From positions 2,418,001 through 2,482,000 of the forward strand of contig NC_021499.1 in NCBI RefSeq assembly GCF_000412695.1: DNA of 64,000 nt, read 5' to 3'. Below are positions 8,305 through 16,449 of the stretch, piece after piece. The first letter of the stretch is position 1; each line of letters starts with the position of its first letter. The position numbers and the translations under genes are program-made. The notes beneath the pieces were generated by a model, which saw only the letters and a list, made by a program, of their open reading frames with translations, was not told where the DNA came from and ran no database searches. The stretch is from Pseudomonas resinovorans NBRC 106553 (lineage in GTDB: Bacteria; Pseudomonadota; Gammaproteobacteria; Pseudomonadales; Pseudomonadaceae).

Positions 8305-9789
8305 ATGTACGCAATCCTGAACCACGCTTCGCTGCGTCTGGGCCTGCTGGCCGCAGCGGTAGCGAGCCTGATCGCCTGCTCCGTCGAGCCGACCTATGAG
8401 CGTCCCGAGGCCCCGGTCTCGGACAGTTTCAAGGGGGTCTCGGCGGCGGGGGATTGGAAAACCGCGCGACCCGCCGAAGAACTTCCCCGTGGCGAATGGT
8501 GGAAAGCATTTGGCGATGCCACGCTGGATCGACTCGAAGCTGAGGCTCTCGCCGCCAACCAGGATCTACTGGCCGCCGCGGCACGGGTGAAGGAGGCCCG
8601 CGGCCTGAACCAGGTGGCGCGCGGTGGGCTGTTCCCGACGCTGGACGCTGGCGTGGGCGCCACCCGCCAGCGGGTTTCCGAGGCGGCCCAGCGCGAAGGC
8701 TCCACGGCGTATCAGAACACCACCGTGCGAGCCCAGGTTGGCTTCTCGTACGAGGTGGACCTGTTCGGCCGCGTCTCGGCGTCGGTGCATGCCACCGAAG
8801 CTGAACTGGCCCGCAGCGAGGCGCTGTTCCAATCCGTCCGCCTGGCCCTGCAGGCGGACGTGGCGCAGAACTACTTCGTCCTCCGCCAACTGGACGCCCA
8901 GGCGCAGGTGCTGGCCGATGCGGTGACGCTGCGGCAGAAGGCGCTGGAATTGATGGAGGCACGCTTCGACGACAGCGAAGTGGACGACCTGGATGTCTCC
9001 CGTGCACGCGCCGAGCTGGCGACTGCGCGCTCCGAGGCGATGTCCGTGGAGCGTCGTCGTGCTACTGCCGAGCACAGCCTGGCGGTATTGCTGGGCAAGG
9101 CACCGTCCGAGTTTGCCTTGCCCGTCGAGCCGTTGCGCCCGGTGGCGCTGAACATCCCGGCCGGGTTGCCATCGTCCCTGCTGGAACGGCGCCCGGATGT
9201 CGCTGCCGCCGAACGTGCCATGGCCGCTGCCAATGCCCGCGTGGGCATCGCCAAGGCAGCGTTCTTCCCCTCGCTGACCCTGACGGGTGCGGGTGGTTTC
9301 GAAGGGGACAGCCTCGGCAACCTGTTCAACTGGAGTAATGGGGCGTTCCTTCTCGGCCCCCTGGCTGGTACCGCACTGAACATCCCGCTGTTCGACGGCG
9401 GCCGGCGCAGCGGCAACCTCGCCAGCGCCCGTGCGCAGTACGAGGAAGAGGTGGCGCTGTATCGCCAGCAGGTGCTGGTGGCCTTCCGCGAGGTGGAAGA
9501 CAACCTCGCGGACCTGGCCGTGTTGCGGCGCCAGACCGGCACCCAGCAGGAAGCGGTGGATGCCTCCGCGCGGGCAGCCGAGCTTTCCCGCACGCGCTAC
9601 CTGGAAGGCGCCACGGATTACCTCGACGTGATCGACGCCGAGCGCTCGCTGCTTCAGGCGCGTCGCGCCGCTGTGGAGCTGCAGGGCGTGCAGGCCATCG
9701 GCACGGTGAACCTGATCCGCGCGCTCGGTGGTGGCTGGGAATTGTCGCCGAGGCCACTGGAGGGCGCGGACCTGGCCGTGCAGCCCTGA
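8305..9789 (+). CDS. RND efflux outer-membrane factor (OprN/NodT family)
   Basis: Outer-membrane channel lipoprotein of 494 residues. The signal peptide ends in a lipobox LIAC at about residues 22-25, followed by VEPTYERP, the common N-terminus of NodT-type channels. Two TolC-like repeats follow, with the DLFGR and LFDGGRRSG turns and the LLERRPDVAAAERAM motif of the family. ATG 8305 has GAAGGAGC upstream, 10 bp after the permease stop, so it is the last gene of the pump operon. A stem-loop without a T tail lies at 9800-9819. Confidence 0.93.
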   Translation: MYAILNHASLRLGLLAAAVASLIACSVEPTYERPEAPVSDSFKGVSAAGDWKTARPAEELPRGEWWKAFGDATLDRLEAEALAANQDLLAAAARVKEARGLNQVARGGLFPTLDAGVGATRQRVSEAAQREGSTAYQNTTVRAQVGFSYEVDLFGRVSASVHATEAELARSEALFQSVRLALQADVAQNYFVLRQLDAQAQVLADAVTLRQKALELMEARFDDSEVDDLDVSRARAELATARSEAMSVERRRATAEHSLAVLLGKAPSEFALPVEPLRPVALNIPAGLPSSLLERRPDVAAAERAMAAANARVGIAKAAFFPSLTLTGAGGFEGDSLGNLFNWSNGAFLLGPLAGTALNIPLFDGGRRSGNLASARAQYEEEVALYRQQVLVAFREVEDNLADLAVLRRQTGTQQEAVDASARAAELSRTRYLEGATDYLDVIDAERSLLQARRAAVELQGVQAIGTVNLIRALGGGWELSPRPLEGADLAVQP

Positions 9790-9888
9790 TCCCCGACTAG
9801 CCCGGCCGTCCGGTCGGGCCCTCAACTCAACGTCCCTTCGGGTGGCGCCCCTGGCTCCGCCCTGGGCGAACTCATGGTGGAAAAAGCA

Positions 9889-11415
9889 ATGAGCACAGCA
9901 AACTCGCGAGGCAGCTTGATGATCCTCGCCTCGATCTGTCTGGCAGCCTTGGTGCTGCCGATGAGCTTTACCGGTGGCGCCGTGGCACGTCCGGCCATTG
10001 GACACGAACTGGGCGGCAGTGCGGTCCAGCTCACCTGGATCACCAACGCCTTCATGCTGACCTTCGGCAGCTTGCTGATGGCCGCCGGCGCGCTGGCCGA
10101 CCAATACGGCCGCAAACGCCTCTTCTGCATCGGCACCGCGCTCTTCACCCTCACGTCCTTTGCCCAGGGCTTCGCGCCCAGCGTGCTCTCGCTGGACCTG
10201 CTGCGGGCGCTGCAAGGCGTGGCCGGGGCGGCGGCGTTGGCCAGCGGCTCGGCAGCTCTGGCCCAGGAGTTCGAAGGGCATGCTCAGACCCGTGCGTTCA
10301 GCATGCTCGGGACCACCTTCGGCATTGGCCTGGCCTTCGGCCCGCTGGTGTCGGGCCTGCTGATCGAAAGCCTGGGCTGGCGCTCGATCTTCTTCGCCAC
10401 GGCGGCGCTGGGTGCGTTGTCGATGATCTTCGGCCTGCCGCGTATGCGTGAAACCCGCGACCCGAACGCTACGGGGCTCGACTGGCCTGGCACCTTGACC
10501 TTCACCGGAACCCTGGCGTGCTTCACCTTCGGGGTGATCCAGGGACCGGAGAGCGGTTGGGATAGCCCGCTGGTCGTCGGATTGTTGCTGGCTTCGGCGG
10601 CGCTGCTGGTTGCGTTCATCAAGGTGGAGAACCGCGTCGCCCGTCCCATGCTTGACCTCAGCCTGTTCCGCATCCCGCGCTTTGTGGGGGTGCAGCTGCT
10701 GCCTATTGGCACCTGCTACTGCTACATCGTGCTGGTGGTAATCCTGCCGCTGCGCTTCATCGGTGTTGAGGGCATGAGTGAGATTGAGGCGGGCTGGATG
10801 CTGCTGGCCCTGTCCGCGCCCATGCTGGTGGTGCCGATCCTGGCCGCTACCCTGGCGCGCTGGATTTCGCCTGGCCTGCTGTCCGGCCTGGGCTTCGTGA
10901 TTGCAGCCGTCGGTCTGCAATGGTTTTCCCGCCTCGATTCGGCTGCATCGGGTACCGAAGTGATTCTGCCGATGCTGCTGATCGGCGTCGGCGCCGGCCT
11001 GCCCTGGGGCCTGATGGATGGCCTGGCGATCAGCGTGGTACCGAAGGAGCGCGCTGGCATGGCGACCGGCATCTTCAATACTGCCCGCGTCGCTGGCGAG
11101 GGCGTTGCCCTTGCGATTGTGAGCGCCATCCTGGCATCCCTCACCCAGGCATATCTGCTGGACGCGGTGGACAGTGAAATTGCCGGCCTGGCCGGAGTCG
11201 CGCAGCAGGTGGCTGCCGGTGAACTTGTCCGTGCCGCAACGCTCGTGCCCGAGATTCCGCGGGCCATCCTGGTAGCGAGTTACCTCGAGTCTTTCGACGT
11301 GCTGTTGCACATCCTCACCGGGATCACCCTGCTGTCGGCCCTGGCGGTGTTCGGTTTCCTCAGCCGCCCAGCTCCCGAGTCCGAGGCGTCTGTCTCGCTG
11401 GACCTGTCCCGTTGA
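9889..11415 (+). CDS. MFS drug transporter, DHA2 (14-helix) type
   Basis: Inner-membrane proton-coupled exporter of about 508 residues with around 14 predicted membrane segments. Motif A appears as GALADQYGRKRLF in the loop between helices 2 and 3, and motif C-like glycine-rich GIGLAFGPLVSG is in helix 5, both marking drug/H+ antiporters. I prefer ATG 9889 (GGTGGA about 7 bases upstream) over ATG 9874, which has a poor site. It follows the RND operon by about 100 bp on the same strand. The substrate is unknown. Confidence 0.88.
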   Translation: MSTANSRGSLMILASICLAALVLPMSFTGGAVARPAIGHELGGSAVQLTWITNAFMLTFGSLLMAAGALADQYGRKRLFCIGTALFTLTSFAQGFAPSVLSLDLLRALQGVAGAAALASGSAALAQEFEGHAQTRAFSMLGTTFGIGLAFGPLVSGLLIESLGWRSIFFATAALGALSMIFGLPRMRETRDPNATGLDWPGTLTFTGTLACFTFGVIQGPESGWDSPLVVGLLLASAALLVAFIKVENRVARPMLDLSLFRIPRFVGVQLLPIGTCYCYIVLVVILPLRFIGVEGMSEIEAGWMLLALSAPMLVVPILAATLARWISPGLLSGLGFVIAAVGLQWFSRLDSAASGTEVILPMLLIGVGAGLPWGLMDGLAISVVPKERAGMATGIFNTARVAGEGVALAIVSAILASLTQAYLLDAVDSEIAGLAGVAQQVAAGELVRAATLVPEIPRAILVASYLESFDVLLHILTGITLLSALAVFGFLSRPAPESEASVSLDLSR

Positions 11416-11468
11416 TTGTTACGTTTGGCCGGCGCCCGCCGCCGGCCTCTATCCAGGAGGCAACTTCC

Positions 11469-11789
11469 ATGTCCGTCAGTCATGTGAACACTTTGGAGGT
11501 CTGGGCTCGCCCAAGTGCAGCTGAGCATTTTGAGCAGGACCTGATGGAGCTCACCACACGCTTGGGATCGCTACCCGGCTGCCTTCAGTACGGCCTGCGC
11601 CGTGCCCAAGATGATCAACAGTTCTGGGTCCTTAATGGCTACTGGATCAGCCTCAATGCGATGGTCCAACACTTCTCCTCCGTGGAACTCGATGAGCTGC
11701 TGGGCTTCCTGAGACAGCACTCCGCGAGCATCCGCTTCAGCAGCGTCTCAGAGAGTGCGGAGTTGGAGCCCCTTGATGGAGTTCGATGA
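11469..11789 (+). CDS. Antibiotic biosynthesis monooxygenase (ABM) domain protein
   Basis: Small cytosolic ferredoxin-like-fold protein of 106 residues. The pattern NTLEVWARPSAAEHFEQDL, LPGCLQYGLRRAQDD, FWVLNGYW, MVQHFSS follows the ABM/YgiN layout, which is used by cofactor-free quinone or polyketide oxygenases and by haem-degrading IsdG-type proteins. Start ATG 11469 has AGGAGG upstream. Its end overlaps the start of the following LysR fragment by 14 bases, suggesting a former two-gene unit. Function not assigned. Confidence 0.72.
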   Translation: MSVSHVNTLEVWARPSAAEHFEQDLMELTTRLGSLPGCLQYGLRRAQDDQQFWVLNGYWISLNAMVQHFSSVELDELLGFLRQHSASIRFSSVSESAELEPLDGVR

Positions 11790-12069
11790 GCAGGCCTTCC
11801 GTGCTTTCGACCTGAATGCTTGGGTGACTTTCATGGTTGTCTATCGGGAACGAGGGGTATCCAGGGCCGCCTTAAAGCTGAACGTCACCCAACCCGCTGT
11901 CAGTAACGTGCTGAGTAAATTGCGGAGACGATTGGGAGATCCCCTTTTTATACCGCGGGGGAGAGAGATTCAGCCTACGCACTACGCGACTCTGCTTGCC
12001 CGATGCCTCGAACCCGCTCTACTCACGATGCAAGAAGTCATTACTTCGATAGATGCTCGCAGCAGCTGA
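11776..12069 (+). CDS. Truncated LysR-family regulator (DNA-binding domain only)
   Basis: Starts at ATG 11776 inside the ABM gene and encodes only 97 residues. FDLNAWVTFMVVYRERGVSRAALKLNVTQPAVSNVLSKLRRRLGDPLF is a clear LysR winged helix, with the linker helix start after it, but the roughly 200-residue effector domain is missing. The frame stops at 12069 and no other frame downstream reads as LysR effector sequence, so this is loss of the 3' part rather than a simple frameshift. The DNA here is less GC-rich than its neighbours. It may be a dying gene, or a short protein that can still bind DNA; I favour decay. Confidence 0.6.
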   Translation: MEFDEQAFRAFDLNAWVTFMVVYRERGVSRAALKLNVTQPAVSNVLSKLRRRLGDPLFIPRGREIQPTHYATLLARCLEPALLTMQEVITSIDARSS

Positions 12070-12231
12070 AAGAACGGTGGGAGTGGAGGTTCGCGAGCGT
12101 GCCCAATCTTGTGCCCAAACTCTCTGGCTTGTCGTTGTGATTGAGGTCGAAAATTGCACTTCTAGCATGACGGTTTTGGCCGAACGGCGTCGCTCGATTT
12201 GGATTGCAGGGGGAGGGCGCAGCGCCTGGCT

Positions 12232-12477
12232 TCACAACTCTGCGTCAGCAAGGAGCTCGGATGGCCTGCACCCCATCGCAGTCGCAATACGCGCAATGTT
12301 CAGGAACGTGACGTTCCGCTCCCCGCGCTCGATCTTTCCCATATGAGATCGATCAATTCCCGCCGCATCCGCGAGCGCTTCTTGCGATAGGTCCAGTGCC
12401 CGGCGGCGGGCACGTATCGCTTCTCCCAGCCTGAGCAGGCTGCCGTCGTTGTCTTGTAATGCCGATATTCTTGCCAT
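12232..12477 (-). CDS. XRE-family helix-turn-helix regulator
   Basis: Small DNA-binding protein of 81 residues, essentially one Cro/cI-type domain: LGEAIRARRRALDLSQEALADAAGIDRSHMGKIERGERNV, with the SQEALA and RSHMGKIERG helices forming the HTH. It resembles controller-type or phage-type repressors. Start set at ATG 12477; an ATG at 12519 would add 14 residues, and neither has a strong ribosome site. No restriction-modification or phage gene lies beside it. It stands alone between the LysR fragment and a LuxR-type gene in an AT-richer patch. Confidence 0.72.
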   Translation of the reverse strand: MARISALQDNDGSLLRLGEAIRARRRALDLSQEALADAAGIDRSHMGKIERGERNVTFLNIARIATAMGCRPSELLADAEL

Positions 12478-12617
12478 TGCGAAAATCTGCGGGCTAAGAT
12501 GCCTGTACGGCCACGGCATTTACGACCCAATTGGCTTATCGAAGAGGCGATCGAAAGGTTTCCGGGCACCACTCTCGGGCGCTTGTCTTTGGCAATTTCT
12601 GTTTCGAGGGCACGCCA

Positions 12618-13415
12618 TTGCACGGACAGCTAACCCAATGGGCCCGGGAAATCACCCAGGTCCTGATCCAGCCCCCGGGCCAGGCCCAGCTGCATGCGCT
12701 GACCGCCTGGCTCCAGCACCTGGCCGCGCCGGAGCACCTGGCGCTGTTCGTTCATGAAGGCTGCGGCCCGCCGCTGGTGTTGTTCGATACCTTTGCGCCA
12801 GCGTTGCGGCCGGTTTTCGTGACGGACTACCAGGCTGGGCCCTACCTGCTGGACCCCTTCCACCTGGCCTGCCTGTTCGGCCAGGCCGATGGGCTGTACA
12901 GCATGCGGCGGCTGGCGCCGGAGCGCTTCGAGACCACTGAGTATTTCCGCACCTACTACCGCCATCTGCAGCTGGCCGAGAAGCTGGGCTACATCGTCAG
13001 CCTGGGGGAGGGGAGCCGGGCGGTGCTCTGGCTGGTGCGGCGGCGGGATCTGGCGGCGTTCAGCGAGGAGGAGCGGGGGCTGTTGCAGAGCGCGATGCCG
13101 GTGGTAGCGCAGGTGCTGCGTTCGGCCTGGGCGGTGCATCGGCCGGGTGACCCGTGCATTACCCATGACCTGGATCAGCGGGTGGGCGATGAGTTCGAGC
13201 GTTTCGGCCAGGGCGTGCTCACCGCACGGGAGTGCGAGGTGGCGCGGTTGCTGCTGGAGGGGCATTCCAACCAGTCGGCGTCGCAGCGGCTGCAGATCGC
13301 CCCGGGCACGGTGAAGGTGCATCGGCGCAGCCTCTACGAAAAACTGCAGGTCGGCAGCCAATCCGAGCTGCTCGCCTTGTTCGTGCGGCAGCTGAAGGGG
13401 CGGCGGGAGGACTGA
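12618..13415 (+). CDS. LuxR-type (GerE HTH) transcriptional regulator
   Basis: Regulator of about 265 residues whose last 65 residues are a LuxR/GerE helix-turn-helix (LTARECEVARLLLEGHSNQSASQRL, then GTVKVHRRSLYEKL). The N-terminal 190 residues do not show the acyl-homoserine-lactone pocket motifs or a receiver aspartate; they could be a GAF-like sensor. No ATG fits: the best start is TTG 12618 with GAGGG 7 bases upstream; a TTG at 12531 has no ribosome site. It converges with the diguanylate cyclase gene. Target and ligand unknown. Confidence 0.8.
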   Translation: MHGQLTQWAREITQVLIQPPGQAQLHALTAWLQHLAAPEHLALFVHEGCGPPLVLFDTFAPALRPVFVTDYQAGPYLLDPFHLACLFGQADGLYSMRRLAPERFETTEYFRTYYRHLQLAEKLGYIVSLGEGSRAVLWLVRRRDLAAFSEEERGLLQSAMPVVAQVLRSAWAVHRPGDPCITHDLDQRVGDEFERFGQGVLTARECEVARLLLEGHSNQSASQRLQIAPGTVKVHRRSLYEKLQVGSQSELLALFVRQLKGRRED

Positions 13416-13423
13416 TGCGCCTT

Positions 13424-13440
13424 GCCGGGCCTACCCCGGC
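13424..13440. terminator. Stem-loop between convergent genes
   Basis: GCCGGG / CCCGGC arms with a 5-base loop, lying between the ends of the LuxR-type gene and the diguanylate cyclase gene. There is no T run; a weak bidirectional candidate. Confidence 0.3.
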
Positions 13441-13463
13441 GAGGTCGCACTTGCTTCGGCGAA

Positions 13464-14636
13464 TCAGCTCGTGCGCAGCGGCTCGCCGCTGGAGCGGTCG
13501 ACCAGGCGGATGCTGTCGCGGCCGCCGCGCTTGGATTCGTAGAGCGCGGCGTCGCCTTGTTCGATCAGCGCCGCCAGGCTGGCCGGAGGTTGGTCGAAGA
13601 GGCTGGCGCCGATGCTCAGGGTCACCGGCTCGGGGGTGGAGAAGGTCTGGGCGGCGGTGCTGTTGAACTGCTCGCGCAAGGCGTTGCCCAGCGCCAGGAG
13701 GCGCTCGCTGGAGGTCTCGCCGAGGAGGATGACGAACTCGTCGCCGCCCAGCCGGGCCGCCAGGGCGCGTTCTGGCAGCGCGGAGCGAATCATCTCGCTG
13801 AGGGCCACCAGCAGGCGGTCGCCGGCGCCATGGCCGAACAGGTCGTTGACCAGCTTGAAGTTGTCGATATCGATCAGCAGCAGGGCGCCCGGTCGCGCAC
13901 TGGAGACGTCTTCCAGCAGGCGCGGTGCGCGGGCTTCGAGGGCGCGCCGGTTGTAGAGGGTGGTCAGGGGGTCGCGGGCGGCCAGTCGCGCGATGCGTTT
14001 CTCCCTTCGATGGCGCTCGGTGCCGGTCATGGAGAGGGCGATCAGCATGATGGCCATGGTGCCCTCCACCAGGGAGATCTGGATGATCTCGCCACGGAAG
14101 GCCGTCAGGTCCAGCAGGGTGCCGGGCACCACAACCGTGAGGGACTTGGCGATATAGAACAGGCCGTGGGCCAGCAGCACGTAGCGCAGCTGCACGGCCC
14201 CCACGCTCAGCGACCGGCCGTGGGGCCGCAGCAGAGCGCTGGCCCTGAGCGCCAGCAAGGCCACCAGCAGGGAGTTGGCCAGGAACATCAGCTTCGACCA
14301 CAGCGGCCCTTCCGGCAGCAACAGCAGGGCTGTCCAGGCGACGAAGATCAGGTACCAGGCGCGGGACAGCCGCGTCCCGGTGAAGCGTGCGACACCCAGC
14401 AGGAACAGCCAGTGGGCCAGCACCAGCAGGCCATTGGCGAACCAGATGCCGATGAGCAAGTAGCCGTTGCTCCGCAGCAGGGCAAGGGTGGAACCCACGG
14501 AGATGGTGGCGAAACCCGCACTCCAGAACAGCAGTGAGGGCTCTCGAATGCTGCCCCATTCCACCGCCAGGTACAGCGCGGCGGCTGCGGCGAGGGCGAC
14601 GGAGAGGGTCAGCATCGTGAGTGGATCGAGCGGCAT
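13464..14636 (-). CDS. Membrane-bound diguanylate cyclase (GGDEF)
   Basis: Makes cyclic di-GMP from two GTP. The N-terminal half holds about seven hydrophobic helices (roughly residues 8-210) with no recognised ligand domain, then a short linker and a GGDEF domain starting at DPLTTLYNRRALE. The active-site loop RLGGDEFVILL is intact, as are DIDNFKLVND and LSIGASL. The inhibitory RxxD site that normally lies 5 residues before GGDEF is absent (the position reads ERAL), so product inhibition by that route is unlikely. I set the start at ATG 14636; a GTG at 14711 would add 25 proline-rich residues, and neither start has a good ribosome site. Confidence 0.85.
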   Translation of the reverse strand: MPLDPLTMLTLSVALAAAAALYLAVEWGSIREPSLLFWSAGFATISVGSTLALLRSNGYLLIGIWFANGLLVLAHWLFLLGVARFTGTRLSRAWYLIFVAWTALLLLPEGPLWSKLMFLANSLLVALLALRASALLRPHGRSLSVGAVQLRYVLLAHGLFYIAKSLTVVVPGTLLDLTAFRGEIIQISLVEGTMAIMLIALSMTGTERHRREKRIARLAARDPLTTLYNRRALEARAPRLLEDVSSARPGALLLIDIDNFKLVNDLFGHGAGDRLLVALSEMIRSALPERALAARLGGDEFVILLGETSSERLLALGNALREQFNSTAAQTFSTPEPVTLSIGASLFDQPPASLAALIEQGDAALYESKRGGRDSIRLVDRSSGEPLRTS

Positions 14637-14756
14637 ATACGGAGGGTGCTGTGCTTGCGGTAGACGCGCCTGATTGTAAGGGCTGGAGGGCCGTTTTGCA
14701 GGGTTCGTCACACTTTTTTGGGCGGAGCCGGAGGGCCCGGCTCCGCCGTGTCGCGG

Positions 14757-15287
14757 TCAGTACTGGCAGAAGCGGATGCGGTTGCCGAAGGGGTCGTAGA
14801 CTTCCATGACCTTGCCCCAGTCCTCCTGGACCACACCGGGGCGGCCGTAACCGTAGCGCTTGCCGAGCAGCTCATCGTTGAAGGCCTGGATGTTGCGCAT
14901 CGGCACGAAGAGGGTCGCCCCCGGGCTGGCGTCGCCATGGTGCTCGGACAGGTGCAGGTGCAGCCCGGCCCGGTTGATGCCCATGTACAGCGGCAGGTCG
15001 GGTTCGAAGCGGTGCTCGAACTCGACGTCGAAGCCGAGGAAGCCGCAATAGAATTCCCGTGCCTTGGTCTCGTCGAAGATCCGCAGGATGGGGATGGCCC
15101 GCTCGAAGGCGATGGTCTCGGGGGCGGGTTCGCCGGGGAGTTTCGCCGAGGCGGTGTTCCAGTCCTTGTAGCCGAGCTGGTTGGCGACCAGTTCGAGGGC
15201 GGTGGAGTGGGAGATTTCCTGATCGCGTTGCGCAAGCAGGGCCCGCAACCGCTTGGCCATCTGCTTGGCCTGTTCGATGGATGACAT
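14757..15287 (-). CDS. VOC/glyoxalase-superfamily protein with N-terminal helical domain
   Basis: 176 residues. Residues 1-55 form the short helical 'glyoxalase-related' module (KQMAKRLRALLAQRDQEISHS, ELVANQLGYKDWNTASAKL) that precedes a bleomycin-resistance-like VOC fold. The VOC part has FERAIPILRIFDETKAREFYCGFLGF and VYDPFGNRIRF, typical of the bleomycin-binding group. Its two-beta-alpha-beta layout is complete. Start ATG 15287 has GGAGGAAAG upstream. It follows the EF-hand gene on the same strand after a strong hairpin, so it is probably separately transcribed. Ligand unknown. Confidence 0.8.
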   Translation of the reverse strand: MSSIEQAKQMAKRLRALLAQRDQEISHSTALELVANQLGYKDWNTASAKLPGEPAPETIAFERAIPILRIFDETKAREFYCGFLGFDVEFEHRFEPDLPLYMGINRAGLHLHLSEHHGDASPGATLFVPMRNIQAFNDELLGKRYGYGRPGVVQEDWGKVMEVYDPFGNRIRFCQY

Positions 15288-15483
15288 GCTTTCCTCCAGA
15301 GGTCGAAGCCTTGGGGGGCTCGCGTTGCCGATCTTCGACGGTCATAGAGGTGCAATGGGGAGTGATCATCGAGCGATGCTTTCACCAGTCCCTTGCGGGT
15401 GCGAGCGGCAGGCAGCATCAGCCTGCGCCGATCATAGGGAGGCGGCGGTGGGAAGAAAAGCGATATTCAACGGCCCGGCGGCG

Positions 15484-15517
15484 GGTGAGCCGGCCATCCG
15501 AGGATGGCCGGCACCCG
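15484..15517 (-). terminator. Strong hairpin after the EF-hand gene
   Basis: An 11-bp perfect inverted repeat (15489-15499 with 15502-15512, arms GCCGGCCATCC / GGATGGCCGGC) that can extend into flanking CGGGT / ACCCG. It sits immediately after the EF-hand stop codon on the minus strand. The T-rich tail is displaced, so it may be a terminator or an RNA-stabilising end. Confidence 0.5.
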
Positions 15518-16201
15518 TCAGGCCGACAGGCTCAACTGGCTGCCCACCTGGTTGCCGACGTAGCCGGCACCGGCTTCGTATTGCTTGAGCAGGGCGGCCA
15601 CCAGGCGGCCATAGCCCTGGTCCTGCCCGGTAGCGCTGCTCGCGACCTCTTGCGACTGGCCGAACTGCAGGCCCTCCGGGCCCTGGCCGGGCGGCGGAGG
15701 CGGTGGGGCGAGGGCGGCGGTTTCTTCCTGGCTCAGGCTGCCGTCGCCGTCGCTGTCCAGCTCGCCGAACAGGGCGTCCACATCCAGCTCGCTGTCGGTG
15801 CCCACGGCACTGGTCAGCTCTTCCAGGCCGAGCACGCCGTCGCCGTCGGTATCGAGGCTGGCGAACAGCTCCTCGGGGTTCGGACCGCCGTGTGGCGGCG
15901 GTGGTGGTGCCAGGGCGGCGGTTTCATCGAGGTCGATGGCACCGTCCGAGTTGGCGTCCAGCTGGCTGAACAGCTCGTCCAGATCGATCTCCAGACCGCT
16001 GTCGCTCTCCTTGGCGGATTCGAGGGCGGTGGCCAGTTCGTCCTTGGCCACGCTGCCGTCGCCGTTGGCGTCCAGCAAGCTGAAGAGCTTTTCCTGGGCC
16101 TTGTTCTGGTCCGTCGCGCCGCAGCCTTGCGGACGCGTCGAGGCTGTGGCCGAGCTTGAGGTGTAGTTGTAACTCGAGTAACTGCCGACTCCACTGATCA
16201 T
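15518..16201 (-). CDS. EF-hand calcium-binding protein with four EF loops
   Basis: 227 residues with four canonical EF-hand loops: DANGDGSVAKDE, DANSDGAIDLDE, DTDGDGVLGLEE and DSDGDGSLSQEE. All have Asp/Asn at positions 1, 3 and 5 and Glu at 12, so all four should bind Ca2+. The loops form two tandem units, each ending in AALAPPPPP, a clear internal duplication. The N-terminus is Ser/Tyr/Thr-rich (SGVGSYSSYNYTSSS) with no classical signal peptide, so location is uncertain. ATG 16201 has AGGAG upstream. It lies downstream of a two-component pair on the same strand; a Ca2+ signalling role is inference. Confidence 0.85.
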   Translation of the reverse strand: MISGVGSYSSYNYTSSSATASTRPQGCGATDQNKAQEKLFSLLDANGDGSVAKDELATALESAKESDSGLEIDLDELFSQLDANSDGAIDLDETAALAPPPPPHGGPNPEELFASLDTDGDGVLGLEELTSAVGTDSELDVDALFGELDSDGDGSLSQEETAALAPPPPPPGQGPEGLQFGQSQEVASSATGQDQGYGRLVAALLKQYEAGAGYVGNQVGSQLSLSA

Positions 16202-16313
16202 GGGGGCACTCCTGTGCGGGTGGGTACCGGAAGGGGATTTCCGGCCTTGGCAGTCTCAACCGTGCAGTTGTCCAGGCTGTGTGGAGTTTGTATCGGTGCG
16301 CTGACAGAGCGGG

Positions 16314-16336
16314 GCGGTGCGCATGGCGCACCCTAC
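16314..16336. repeat. REP-like palindrome, GTAGGGTGCGC type
   Basis: On the minus strand it begins GTAGGGTGCGCC and folds through GCGC/GCGC arms. A second copy of the same unit lies at 62808-62830, directly beside the decayed kinase fragment. Confidence 0.55.
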
Positions 16337-16351
16337 GGTGTGGCATCAATC

Positions 16352-16435
16352 GTAGGATGGGTTGAGCGAAGCGATACCCATCACATCAGCCGATGGGTAT
16401 CGCAAGCTCAGCGGAACGCCGCCCGCCCCATCCTA
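16352..16435. repeat. REPIN-like inverted element, GTAGGATGGG type
   Basis: Begins GTAGGATGGG and ends CCATCCTAC, with an inner inverted pair GCGATACCCATCA / CGATGGGTATCGC. A solo half with the same sequence is at 53663-53694. It fills most of the 248-bp gap between the sensor kinase and EF-hand genes; otherwise that gap holds only the EF-hand ribosome site. Confidence 0.65.
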
Positions 16436-16449
16436 CGAGGGCTCTTGGC

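Noticed and set aside
5016..8306. Very long open frame on the minus strand opposite the RND permease
   Set aside because: Antisense frame kept open by high third-position GC; its composition is rich in His, Gln, Arg and Gly with no domain, and the plus strand encodes a complete RND protein.
8566..11310. Long minus-strand open frame opposite the outer-membrane factor and MFS genes
   Set aside because: Low-complexity antisense translation without ribosome site or domain.
12053..12346. Reading frame continuing the truncated LysR gene
   Set aside because: Its translation does not resemble a LysR effector domain, so a simple frameshift does not explain the truncation.
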